Below, piece after piece: positions 44,029 to 51,891 of a stretch of 64,000 nt of DNA. The stretch's first letter is position 1. Each line of letters begins with the position of its first letter. The position numbers and the translations under genes are program-made. The stretch is from Motiliproteus sp036964625 (lineage in GTDB: Bacteria > Pseudomonadota > Gammaproteobacteria > Pseudomonadales > Balneatricaceae): NCBI GenBank assembly GCA_036964625.1, contig JBALTG010000006.1:5797-69796 (forward strand). The letters run 5' to 3'. The notes under the pieces were generated by a model. That model saw only the letters and a list, made by a program, of their open reading frames with translations, was not told the origin of the DNA and did no database searches.

Positions 44029-46109
44029 TGTTCAGGCGTCTGTATCAACGGATCGCGAGTAATCTGCGTTACCGTCTGCTGGCGCTGGTGTTGTTTCCGA
44101 TCCTGCTGGTGATGCCGGTGGTCATCGGCATGGCCTATCTGTGGAGTAACGAGGTCAGTTATCGGCAGTTGCTGATGAAGGTCAATACTGATCTGGCGGT
44201 CGCGCACGATGCCTTCGAACGGAGTCAGCAGGGCTACCTGCACCAGCTGTCACTGGTTGCCGAATCCTACCTGTTTCAGCAAGCGGCGCAGGCGCTGTTC
44301 TCCGCGCGTGCCGATGCGCGCCCCCTGGAGACACAGTTGGCGCGACTGCAGCAGCGCTCTGAATTTGATTTTGTCTATCTGCTCGATGCCGAGGGTTGCG
44401 ACCTGCTCGGTTCGCTCGGTTGTGATATGAATCGTCACCCGTTGATGACGCGGGCCCGGTTAGAAAATGGCAGCGCCGGGGTGGCGCTGTTTTCCAACCC
44501 GGAGCTGCATCGGATAGATCCGGCGCTGGCGGCGGCGGTTGATCTGCCTATTCAGGACACGCCACGGGCGCTACCGCAGACCCGCAACGCCGAAGATCGC
44601 GGTATGGTTCTGTTAAGTTATTACCCGCTTTGGGATAGCGAGGGTGCGGTGCGTGGATACCTGAGCGGCGGGGTGTTGGTGAACGGTAACTTCGACTTTG
44701 TCGATGCCCTGAAACAGCTGGTCTACGGCCAGGGTAGCCTGGTGGAAGAGAGTCTGGGCACGGTGACGGTGTTCCTCCACGATGTACGAATCAACACCAA
44801 TGTGCCCCGTCGATTGGACTCGCCCTCGCAGCGGGCGATCGGAACCCTGGTCTCCCAAGAGGTTCATGAGCAGGTGCTTGAGCGCGGCGAGAAGTGGATC
44901 GATCGGGCGTTCGTGGTCAGTGAATGGTACATCTCGGCCTACGAGCCGATTGTTGATATCTACGGCCAGAGGATCGGCATGCTCTATGCCGGTTTTCTTG
45001 AGGCACCGTTCAAGGAGAGTTATTTTCAAGCGCTGCGCTGGTTGGCCACGCTGTTTGTGCTGGTGACGCTGCTCAGTGTCGCCCTGGCCGTAGTCGGGGC
45101 CAAGTCCATCTTCAAACCGATCGAAGTGATGGCGCGGGTGATGCGTCAGGTGCGCTATGGCCAGGAGGTGCGGATCGGTCCGCTCGATACCCATGATGAG
45201 CTGAGCATGCTGGCGCTGCAGTTCGATGCCATGCTGGATCAGCTGAGCGCGCAGCAGCAGCAGATACAGGCTGACGCCGACCAGTTGGAACTCAAAGTGA
45301 ACGAGCGTACCGAGCAGCTGCAGCAGCGCACAATCGATCTGCAGCACAATCTCAACCTGCTCACCCGTGCCCGGCAGCAGCTGGTGGCCAAAGAGAAATT
45401 GGCGGCGATTGGAGAATTAACCGCCGGTATCGCCCACGAGATTAATAATCCCACCGCGGTTATTTTGGGCAACATGGACCTGATGATGATGGAGCTGGGT
45501 GAGGCGGGCGTACCGGTTAAGCGTGATGCGGCGCTGATTGTCGAGCAGGTCTATCGTATTCGCGCCATCATCACGAACCTGCTCCAGTACTCGCGTCCCA
45601 ACGATTACAGCACGGAGTTGATCCTGATGGATGTTAACCAGGTGATCAAGGATACCCTGGTGCTGGTACGCCATGATCTGGCCAGGAAATCGATCCGCTT
45701 GCAGCTCGATCTGCGCGCCAGTCGACCCCTGAGAAGCAATCCGCAACAGCTACAGCAGGTGCTGATCAATCTGATCGTCAATTCGGTGAATGCCATCGCG
45801 GTTCAGTCTTGCCCGGGGCGGCTGACGATCCGCACCCGCAACCGGGGAGACGGCGTTCTGCTGCTGGTCAAGGACAACGGCTGTGGTATCGATAGCAGCG
45901 TGTTGCCGCGAATTTTCGATCCTTTCTTTACGCGCAGCAAAGGCGGGACCGGGCTGGGGTTGTCGGTCAGCTACGGCATTCTTGAGCGTTTGGGTGGCGA
46001 AATTGCGGTACGTTCACGGCTGGGTGGCGGTAGTTGCTTCTTCGTGTTTCTGCCGCTCGATCCTAAAATCGATGAGGCCGAAGAAGCGTTGATTCGGAGT
46101 ATTGTGTAG
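44028..46109 (+). CDS. Membrane sensor histidine kinase of the NtrB/DctB type with periplasmic cache-like domain
   Basis: About 693 residues. There is a membrane helix at about 13-37 (LLALVLFPILLVMPVVIGMAYLW), a periplasmic region of about 300 residues with a cache-like pattern (FDFVDALKQLVYGQGSLVEE, VSEWYISAYEPIVDIYGQRIGMLYAGFLEAPF), and a second membrane helix near 340. HAMP and coiled-coil segments follow. The phosphoacceptor His470 is in GELTAGIAHEINNPTAV, and the ATPase boxes are LINLIVNSVNAI, DNGCGID and GGTGLGLSVSYG. It overlaps the response-regulator stop by one base. The ligand is unknown; formate or an oxyanion would suit the genes around it. The last 350 bases have a decayed relative at 48.1 kb. 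Confidence 0.93.
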   Translation: MFRRLYQRIASNLRYRLLALVLFPILLVMPVVIGMAYLWSNEVSYRQLLMKVNTDLAVAHDAFERSQQGYLHQLSLVAESYLFQQAAQALFSARADARPLETQLARLQQRSEFDFVYLLDAEGCDLLGSLGCDMNRHPLMTRARLENGSAGVALFSNPELHRIDPALAAAVDLPIQDTPRALPQTRNAEDRGMVLLSYYPLWDSEGAVRGYLSGGVLVNGNFDFVDALKQLVYGQGSLVEESLGTVTVFLHDVRINTNVPRRLDSPSQRAIGTLVSQEVHEQVLERGEKWIDRAFVVSEWYISAYEPIVDIYGQRIGMLYAGFLEAPFKESYFQALRWLATLFVLVTLLSVALAVVGAKSIFKPIEVMARVMRQVRYGQEVRIGPLDTHDELSMLALQFDAMLDQLSAQQQQIQADADQLELKVNERTEQLQQRTIDLQHNLNLLTRARQQLVAKEKLAAIGELTAGIAHEINNPTAVILGNMDLMMMELGEAGVPVKRDAALIVEQVYRIRAIITNLLQYSRPNDYSTELILMDVNQVIKDTLVLVRHDLARKSIRLQLDLRASRPLRSNPQQLQQVLINLIVNSVNAIAVQSCPGRLTIRTRNRGDGVLLLVKDNGCGIDSSVLPRIFDPFFTRSKGGTGLGLSVSYGILERLGGEIAVRSRLGGGSCFFVFLPLDPKIDEAEEALIRSIV

Positions 46110-46509
46110 GCCTTTTTTCGCCGTTGTGGGTTTTTTTGTAGGGACTTTTGATCAGGGTGCCGCCGCTTGAACCCGTTGAACTCTTCCTGGTCGCGCAACG
46201 ATTGGCTGCCCCGCTGCAGTCGACAGTACAGACTGTTAATACCTACGTTAATGTAGACCTGATTACCCACAACGTTCAGCCAGGATGCAACCGGCCTCTC
46301 TAAGTCGCTCTAGCCGCGATAACTTGATCCATTCTGCCAATACCTGTGGGTACTCGAATAGTAGATCGAATCAAGAAAGCGAGACCTAACAGGCAAAACG
46401 CAGACCTGAGTCTGTTGTTTCGCGCTGTTGTTTCGGAGTCACTTGCAGTGTTACTAAAATGGAAAGTCATAGCTGTTATTTGAACAAGGAGAAGCACGGG
46501 AAGCCTCTT
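46110..46509. other. Intergenic region between the kinase gene and the toxin gene
   Basis: No supportable gene is seen in these 400 bases. It contains CCTGAGTCTGTTGTTT at 46405-46420, which recurs with one change at 48356-48371 on the far side of the toxin-antitoxin pair. Confidence 0.5.
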
Positions 46510-47199
46510 CTAATTTCTAGGGTCTGAGAGACGCTCCGCTTGATCATAAAGCGCCATAGCCAGATCATCTAAATCGAAGAAGGAAAGAATACTGTCTTCG
46601 CTATGATCGAGCATATATCGTTCGACTATCTCCGCAGGATCTTCAGCCAGACCCACTAGACGTTCAATTTGCTGTAGATTGAAATGATCACCGTATTGTC
46701 GTGCTAAAAACTCGATATCGTATAGATCACGCACCTTGGCCCGATTGTCTGCTGCATTAAGTTTTTGGGTAATCAGAGACTCGATATGATAAATCTTGAT
46801 ACCAGCGATTTCGGTAATTAGGTCTTCGGAGATCTCGCCCTGGCGTAGAGAAACCTCTATCTTTAGCGAGCCGTCACCATCCGGGCCTTTATAACGAAGC
46901 ACCCAGCGTTTAACGGTATCGGTGTCTTTCTTGATCTCGTTTGATTCGATACTGATCTTGGTTGTGCGTAGTGCTTGAACTATACGGGCATCAACGTTGA
47001 TCGCCTTGGTTGAGTCGAAATCCAGATCTTCACTGTAACGGTTGAGTCCGTAACCCAACAGCAAGCTGGTACCGCCTTTCAGGATCATCGGCGTGTCGGA
47101 AAAGCTCTGAGCGATCAAGCGCATGATCTCAATATGCTGCTTCTGTTCTGGAGTCATGCCGTTGCTTTCGAGTGTGGTTTCTTCCATTGACTGATCCAA
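46510..47199 (-). CDS. AbiEii/AbiGii-type nucleotidyltransferase toxin
   Basis: A 229-residue protein of the AbiEii (MNT-type) nucleotidyltransferase family. The signature FSDTPMILKGGTSLLLGYGLNRYSEDLDFD contains the KGGT-L and SEDLDFD acidic motifs. It is followed by the family pattern IKIYHIESLITQKLNAADNRAKVRDLYDIEFLARQY. Family toxins transfer nucleotides to tRNA or other targets. The start could be residue 1, 5 or 15 (MTPEQKQHIE). It overlaps the upstream gene by up to 46 bases, the normal tight linkage of a toxin-antitoxin pair. The catalytic residues look intact. Confidence 0.88.
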   Translation of the reverse strand: MDQSMEETTLESNGMTPEQKQHIEIMRLIAQSFSDTPMILKGGTSLLLGYGLNRYSEDLDFDSTKAINVDARIVQALRTTKISIESNEIKKDTDTVKRWVLRYKGPDGDGSLKIEVSLRQGEISEDLITEIAGIKIYHIESLITQKLNAADNRAKVRDLYDIEFLARQYGDHFNLQQIERLVGLAEDPAEIVERYMLDHSEDSILSFFDLDDLAMALYDQAERLSDPRN

Positions 47200-48044
47200 C
47201 TATCCAAACGATTCCATTGTTGTGATGACATTCCTGCTTTGAGTTTTCCGACCAGGCGAAAGAGTTCATTTTTGTCCTTGGCGGCGGGAAACCAATCGTC
47301 GATGTTGTAGCTGTTCTCAAAGTGCAGGTCTTTTTTGATCGCACTGTAGAGCATGTCTGCCATGGCTCGAGGGTGGTCTGCCGCATAAACAGGATGATTA
47401 GCCTGCGCTCCCTGAGCTTTAAGAGCGCGGCTACACTCGATAATGCCTTCATCCTGCAACAGCTCAGATGTATCCAATAGGTCTTTTTCAGCTACGAAGA
47501 ATGGACCGGGGGGGCGGCCATGAGTGCCTTGAAACACTTCAAAGAAATGCCAGTCACCGGTGCCTCTTTCTGATGGAATATTCAGCGCAGTTTTACCGGT
47601 AAGGTAGTGTCGTCTCGACGTCTGGGGAAGGGCGGGACTTTCTTGGCTTTTGTCCTTGTCAGCTAGTTCTGTGAACGGTTTAGTGAACAGCTTAGCTATC
47701 TTAAGGCCTTGGCCTGTCAGTCGCAGTTCCTTTTCTCTTCCTGAATCGACAGAGGGTCGCATTATTACAAGCCGGCCTGGATTCTCCATGCTCTCCAGCT
47801 TGTGAAGAACGCGGGTAACTTTTACGCAGGAACGCCCCGGCATCTCAGTTTTAACCTGGCGCAGCGGCACCCATGAGCCAAGGCGCTTACTTGCCAGCAG
47901 CATGAGTAGCTGTATCTCGGACAACCCTAGCTCACCCACCTGCTCGGAGATATTGGCGAGTCCTACCTGAGTCGCCTGAAATATGTCCGCGTTAGAAGGA
48001 CCTAAAGGTTCATTGTTGAGGCTGTTAGCCATGTCTATCACCAA
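47154..48044 (-). CDS. Putative antitoxin partner with MarR-like winged helix
   Basis: A 296-residue protein directly upstream of and overlapping the toxin gene. The N-terminal third resembles a winged helix-turn-helix (GELGLSEIQLLMLLASKRLGSWVPLRQVKTEM, then VTRVLHKLESMENPGRLVIMRPSVDSGREKELRLT). The middle is Ser/Pro-rich, and the C-terminal part contains NIPSERGTGDWHFFEVFQGT and ADHPRAMADMLYSAIKKDLHFEN. It does not look like the standard AbiEi antitoxin. Its position and DNA-binding domain suggest the autoregulatory antitoxin. The promoter must lie in the 60 bases before the kinase fragment or inside it. Confidence 0.7.
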   Translation of the reverse strand: MVIDMANSLNNEPLGPSNADIFQATQVGLANISEQVGELGLSEIQLLMLLASKRLGSWVPLRQVKTEMPGRSCVKVTRVLHKLESMENPGRLVIMRPSVDSGREKELRLTGQGLKIAKLFTKPFTELADKDKSQESPALPQTSRRHYLTGKTALNIPSERGTGDWHFFEVFQGTHGRPPGPFFVAEKDLLDTSELLQDEGIIECSRALKAQGAQANHPVYAADHPRAMADMLYSAIKKDLHFENSYNIDDWFPAAKDKNELFRLVGKLKAGMSSQQWNRLDSWISQWKKPHSKATA

Positions 48045-48103
48045 ACAGTTTCAATTATGAAATTATCGTTCATGATCAAAAAACAAGCAACTTTGTTTCT
48101 GCT

Positions 48104-48350
48104 CAGCAGGCGTTGATAAATCTGATCGTCAATGCGGTGAATGCCATCGCGGTTCAGCCTTGCCAGGGGCGGGTGACGATCCGCACCCGCAACCGGGGTG
48201 ACGGTGTGCTGCTGGTCAAGGACAATGGCTGTGGTATCGATAGCAGCGTGCTGCCGCGAATTTTCGATCCCTTCTTTACGTAAAGCAAAGGAGGGACCGG
48301 GCTGGGGTTGTCGGTCAGCTACGGCATTCTTGAGCGTTTGGGTGGCGAAA
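48104..48350 (+). pseudogene. Decayed 3' fragment of a second copy of the sensor kinase
   Basis: About 247 bases match positions 45753-46002 of the intact kinase gene at roughly nine in ten bases, covering the ATPase domain from the N-box (LINLIVNAVNAIAVQPC) to GLSVSYGILERLGGE. A three-base deletion keeps the frame, but the Arg codon after FDPFFT is TAA. The fragment ends abruptly at GGTGGCGAA. No upstream part of the kinase is present. It is a dead copy, either of this gene or of a close paralogue. Confidence 0.9.
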
Positions 48351-48559
48351 CGAATCCTGAGCCTGTTGTTTGCTTTTAGGGCGTTCGTGGCCCCAACAGC
48401 ATAGCCAACCCCTTGAGCGTCTCTTGCCGACACAAGGAGCCGCTCATGGTTAGTCGTCTTTGGGCCCTCCTGTCTCGACCAAAATCCTCCAATGCGTACA
48501 ACGTCTATCCTTAAAACAAGCATCATTGCCCTGCTTTCTTCGGGCTCGGGAGGTAGCCG
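48351..48559. other. Region between the kinase fragment and the persulfide dioxygenase gene
   Basis: No gene is seen. CCTGAGCCTGTTGTTT at 48356-48371 matches 46405-46420. A plausible promoter for the next gene must lie here but could not be placed. Confidence 0.4.
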
Positions 48560-49618
48560 ATGTCTTTACTGTTCCGCCAACTGTTCGATAGTTCTTCCTG
48601 CACCTATAGCTACGTGCTGGGAGACACGCGTAGCTGCCAGGCCCTGCTTATCGACCCTGTTTACGAGCGGTATAACCGGGATGAGGCATTGATCCGGGAG
48701 CTGGGTTTGCAGCTGGTACTCTGCGTTGATACCCATTGTCACGCCGACCATGTCAGTGCTTCTTACCTGATGAATCAGCATATGGGCTGTAAGATCGCCG
48801 CCTCTGGGAGAAGTGGTATCCAGGGGTTGGACCGGGGCCTTAGCCACGGCGACCGTATTGATATTGGAAACCTGCGGCTTGATGTACGGGCTACCCCAGG
48901 GCATACCGACGGTTGCATCACCCTGGTTTTGGCCAATCATTCACTGGCCTTTACCGGCGACTGTCTGCTGATCCGTGGTTGCGGTCGTACCGACTTCCAA
49001 CAGGGTTCGGCGGCTACTCTTTTCCGCTCCATCACCGAGCAGATATTTACTTTGCCGGACCAATGTTTGATCTACCCTGGGCACGATTACCAGGGGCGCG
49101 CCCAGAGTTCGGTCGGAGAAGAGAAACGCTTCAACCCGCGCATCGGTGGAGGCGCAAACGAGACCGATTTCATCGGTTATATGGAGAATATGCGTCTGCC
49201 TCATCCAAGGAGATTGGATGAGGCAGTGCCCGCCAACCTGAGAGCTGGGCGCCCTCTCGACGGTAGGGTTCCTCAGGCTCCTGACTGGGCCCCAGTCGTG
49301 ACCACCTACAGCGGTATTTTAGAAGTGTGCCCTGAGTGGGTCGCGACACACTTAGATCAGGTCGCCGTACTGGATGTGCGCAACGCCGCCGAGCAAGCCG
49401 AGGAGCCTGTGCATATCGCCGGCGCTATTAATATCCCTCTGCACCAGCTGCGTGGCCGGCTAAAAGAGATCCCACAGGACCGGCCAGTAATGGCCCTTTG
49501 TCGCTCAGGACGACGTTCGGCAATGGCTTTTAATATCCTGCGTGAAGAGGGTTGGGAGCAGGTGGCCAATGTCCAGGGAGGGCTACTGCGCTGGCATGCA
49601 GAAGGGCTGCCCTCGTAG
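48560..49618 (+). CDS. Persulfide dioxygenase-rhodanese fusion protein
   Basis: A 352-residue fusion. Residues 1-235 are an ETHE1-type metallo-beta-lactamase-fold persulfide dioxygenase with the metal motif THCHADHVSASYL, then ATPGHTDGCITLVL, FTGDCLLIRGCGRTDFQQGSA and LIYPGHDYQG. Residues 250-352 are a rhodanese domain with LDVRNAAEQAEEPVHIAGAINIPLHQL and the active-site loop ALCRSGRRSAMAF. Such fusions oxidise glutathione persulfide to sulfite and pass sulfane sulfur. Both active sites look intact. It sits alone in the accessory patch. Confidence 0.93.
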   Translation: MSLLFRQLFDSSSCTYSYVLGDTRSCQALLIDPVYERYNRDEALIRELGLQLVLCVDTHCHADHVSASYLMNQHMGCKIAASGRSGIQGLDRGLSHGDRIDIGNLRLDVRATPGHTDGCITLVLANHSLAFTGDCLLIRGCGRTDFQQGSAATLFRSITEQIFTLPDQCLIYPGHDYQGRAQSSVGEEKRFNPRIGGGANETDFIGYMENMRLPHPRRLDEAVPANLRAGRPLDGRVPQAPDWAPVVTTYSGILEVCPEWVATHLDQVAVLDVRNAAEQAEEPVHIAGAINIPLHQLRGRLKEIPQDRPVMALCRSGRRSAMAFNILREEGWEQVANVQGGLLRWHAEGLPS

Positions 49619-49718
49619 AAGGCCCTGAGTTTGATGGCTATAAGGTGTCTTGGTTTAAAGGGAAGCTCCAAGTACTGTTCAGAGCTACAGTCTGCAGTGT
49701 GGTTGGGGTTTTGTGTCA

Positions 49719-49727
49719 CCCCCCCCC
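49719..49727 (+). repeat. Poly-C tract
   Basis: Nine consecutive C lie in the non-coding gap between the persulfide dioxygenase and the SnoaL-like gene. Tract length could vary by slippage; an effect on expression of the next gene is speculative. Confidence 0.5.
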
Positions 49728-49849
49728 ACTTACAGTCTTCTGACATATCCAATTCAGGGCTTGCCAGCCAACCTAACAAGGTCCAAATATACAAATGTTC
49801 GGCGAGCGCATAGCGCGAACGAATAGACTAGTTGAGGAGGACAAGACCC

Positions 49850-50209
49850 ATGAGTTTAGAAGATATTGTACAACGAGGCTGGGATGCGGTCGGCGCCGGA
49901 GATTTCGATACTTTGGTGGCCGACTACGTGGAGGACATGACGTTCATCATGCCGGGGCAGGCCGACGTTCTTGAGGGGCGACAGGCGTTCCGCACGGCGC
50001 TGGATGGTCTTGGGGAGATTCTCCCGCCAGGTTTCGAAATCACCGGGCTGCGTCAGATCGAAGGGGAAAACGAAGCCATCTCGATCGTTGAGTGGAAGTC
50101 CGAGAAGGTTGCAGGCTCCCAGCTGTCCGTCCTGTTCAAGTTTAAAGGCAACAAGATCTACGAGGAGCGGTGGTTCGTCGACACTGAACAATGGAAGAGC
50201 GCATTCTGA
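49850..50209 (+). CDS. SnoaL/NTF2-like protein
   Basis: A 119-residue protein of the SnoaL/NTF2-like fold. MSLEDIVQRGWDAVGAGDFDTLVADYVEDMTFIMPGQADVLEGRQAFRTALDG has the family rhythm of a helix pair followed by a strand carrying DMTFIMPG, and the protein ends EERWFVDTEQW. GAGGAGGAC precedes the ATG at 49850, so translation should be strong. These proteins include isomerases, cyclases and hydrolases of small molecules. The substrate cannot be told. Confidence 0.82.
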   Translation: MSLEDIVQRGWDAVGAGDFDTLVADYVEDMTFIMPGQADVLEGRQAFRTALDGLGEILPPGFEITGLRQIEGENEAISIVEWKSEKVAGSQLSVLFKFKGNKIYEERWFVDTEQWKSAF

Positions 50210-50280
50210 GTTCTGCTTCTTTCATGTTCATGTCGGCTTGAAACACGAGAACGGCACGTTGTCGAACAAACGCATGTACC

Positions 50281-50337
50281 GGCGCGGGCCAGCGTCGTGA
50301 TCGGCAACCTCGTTGATGATGCTCGCTGGCCCGCGCC
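50281..50337. repeat. Long GC-rich inverted repeat
   Basis: GGCGCGGGCCAGCG and its perfect complement CGCTGGCCCGCGCC are separated by 29 bases. It lies 72 bases after the SnoaL-like gene and is not followed by a T tract. It could be a transcript-end structure or a remnant repeat. Confidence 0.7.
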
Positions 50338-50579
50338 AGTGATGCTTGGCGTTCCTGGTCGCGGAATGACCGCTTGGGTCGTCTAGTGCCGTCAGCGGAA
50401 GCTTGCTAGATGCTGAGCCGATAGCAGGCTGGAAACAAAGGAGACTCTCGAGGCCAGAGTACCCGTCGATGCATTACAAAACATGTACAAAGACACGCTG
50501 TTGAGAGAAATCAACGTATTGATGTAAAGTAACAAGAGATGTCTTGAACCCTGAGTCAGCATCAGTACCATAGAGTCTA

Positions 50580-50756
50580 GCAGCCTGTCGGACTTAACGC
50601 TGATCTACTGCGGGAAAGCCGCTTCTCTTAAGTTAGAGGGGGGGCAATTTTCATCCTTTTTTCGTTTAATAGAACCACTATTAGCCTCAAAAGAGTTCGA
50701 AAACTGTCTCAAATCGGTCTTCCCCTCGCTACGACCGGTCAAGTCCGGCAGACGGC
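50580..50756 (+). repeat. MITE-like element, copy C
   Basis: A 177-bp copy in the orientation of copy B and bounded by CTAG. The left end GCAGCCTGTCGGACTT is perfect, while the right end has decayed (CAAGTCCGGCAGACGGC). It contains a 10-20-bp unmatched segment near 50625-50660 (a GGGGGGG run) and retains the central AATAGaaccaCTATT. Confidence 0.87.
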
Positions 50757-50820
50757 TAGCTAATTAGTTCATTGATATTAACAACCATAAAACGTCATAT
50801 TTTCGAGAGATAAGGTACAT

Positions 50821-51195
50821 ATGAACCACTTTACAGTAGGCATCATCGGTGCGGGTCAAGCAGCCATGGAAATGTTGCAACAGCTCGTCAACGCTGATTT
50901 TGTCAAAATTATCGGTATCGCCGACATGAACGATAACGCACCTGGGATCGCACTTGCCAGAGACAACAACATACCCACCACGACGGATATGGCAGACATC
51001 TTAAAAGCAGGTAACGAGCTGGATATTCTGATTGATGTTACTGGTGTTAAAGCTGTACGAGACTCATTACGTAAGCACATGCAGGAAAGTGGCAACCATC
51101 ACACGGTTATCATGCATGAGCGTATATCGGCTCTTCTTATCTCTCTTGCCAGAGGTAAGCTAGTCAAGATGAAGGCCAGCGACGACGATTATTGA
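50821..51195 (+). CDS. Stand-alone Rossmann-fold NAD-binding domain protein
   Basis: A 124-residue protein that begins MNHFTVGIIGAGQAAMEMLQ, with the GxGxxA dinucleotide motif. It continues VKIIGIADMNDNAPGIALARDNNIPTTTDMADIL and ELDILIDVTGVKAVRDSLRKHM, like the N-terminal domain of Gfo/Idh or homoserine-dehydrogenase-type enzymes. It has no catalytic C-terminal domain. It ends with a basic-acidic tail (KLVKMKASDDDY). AGATAAGG precedes the start. It may be a ligand sensor or a regulatory subunit; I cannot assign a function. Confidence 0.8.
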   Translation: MNHFTVGIIGAGQAAMEMLQQLVNADFVKIIGIADMNDNAPGIALARDNNIPTTTDMADILKAGNELDILIDVTGVKAVRDSLRKHMQESGNHHTVIMHERISALLISLARGKLVKMKASDDDY

Positions 51196-51201
51196 AGGAA
51201 T

Positions 51202-51231
51202 TCCAGTCCTGAGCAGCGGTTCAGGACTGGA
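51202..51231 (+). terminator. Hairpin after the Rossmann-protein gene
   Basis: TCCAGTCCTGA and TCAGGACTGGA form a perfect 11-bp stem with an 8-base loop, seven bases past the stop codon. No T tract follows. Confidence 0.6.
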
Positions 51232-51524
51232 GTCATAAAGATCGCTTGAGAAACGTCGCGTCATTTGTACCTGAGTGGAAGCGCCTACGGTAAATGGCCG
51301 TTCACGACACAAGATGTGTGAAAACGTTTGAGCGGTTCGTGGTTGCCCAAAAAACCATCAGAAAACGCGCACGAGAGTTACTTCAACTCACATTCAAGTC
51401 CGAAAAAACGATTTTTATCGCCGGTGCTCACCGTCAGGTTTTGTTTTCACAGCCTGGACACAAAGGAGCCGCTCGCTCTTTTCGAACGAGCAGCGCCTCT
51501 TGAGGTATATTCGCCGTTTTAGGT
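51232..51524. other. Intergenic region, nothing firm
   Basis: An open frame at 51294-51503 on the plus strand encodes an Arg/Lys-rich peptide without a ribosome-binding site or recognisable domain. I see no other feature. Confidence 0.4.
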
Positions 51525-51731
51525 TTAATGGCTTGGGTGATGTTCCCACAAAGTGTACATCCGGTTACCAATATACCAAGCGGAGCCGAAAAGTATCAAC
51601 AAAACAGCAGCAGACGTTTGTGAGCTTGATGACGCGGCGATAAAAAATAGAAACCCCATGGCGATGGTGAACACCGCAAGTGCTGAAAGCAGGTTGACCT
51701 TTTTACCATTGTTGAAATCAAGATTTAACAT
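51525..51731 (-). CDS. Small membrane protein with two hydrophobic segments
   Basis: A 68-residue protein with two predicted membrane helices, LLSALAVFTIAMGFLFFIAAS and AAVLLILFGSAWYIG, a charged start (MLNLDFNNGKKVN) and a His-rich end. AGAGGAGA lies at ideal spacing before the ATG, which is the main reason for accepting it. No family is recognised. It is monocistronic and unrelated in strand to the Rossmann gene. Confidence 0.65.
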   Translation of the reverse strand: MLNLDFNNGKKVNLLSALAVFTIAMGFLFFIAASSSSQTSAAVLLILFGSAWYIGNRMYTLWEHHPSH

Positions 51732-51891
51732 ATCAGTTCTCCTCTTTCACCTACTCCTACTCCACTATTATATCACGCACGGTATTCGGAGGTTCACGCG
51801 ATGGCCGAGTGGCGAGAGGCATAGGTGCCAAGGAGTCCAGCGCATTGATAGCTGAAGATCATGGGTAATCAAGAATACAGCTGCAAACGGG

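Larger units (their letters stand above)
50210..50820. other. Intergenic region with a long hairpin and MITE copy C
   Basis: No gene is supported in this 611-bp gap. It contains the 14-bp-stem hairpin at 50281-50337 and the MITE-like copy C at 50580-50756. The last 60 bases are AT-rich and may hold the promoter of the next gene. Confidence 0.6.

Noticed and set aside
51294..51503. Open frame of 69 codons rich in Arg and Lys
   Set aside because: There is no ribosome-binding site and no family resemblance, and an overlapping frame of similar length is present; it is probably chance.
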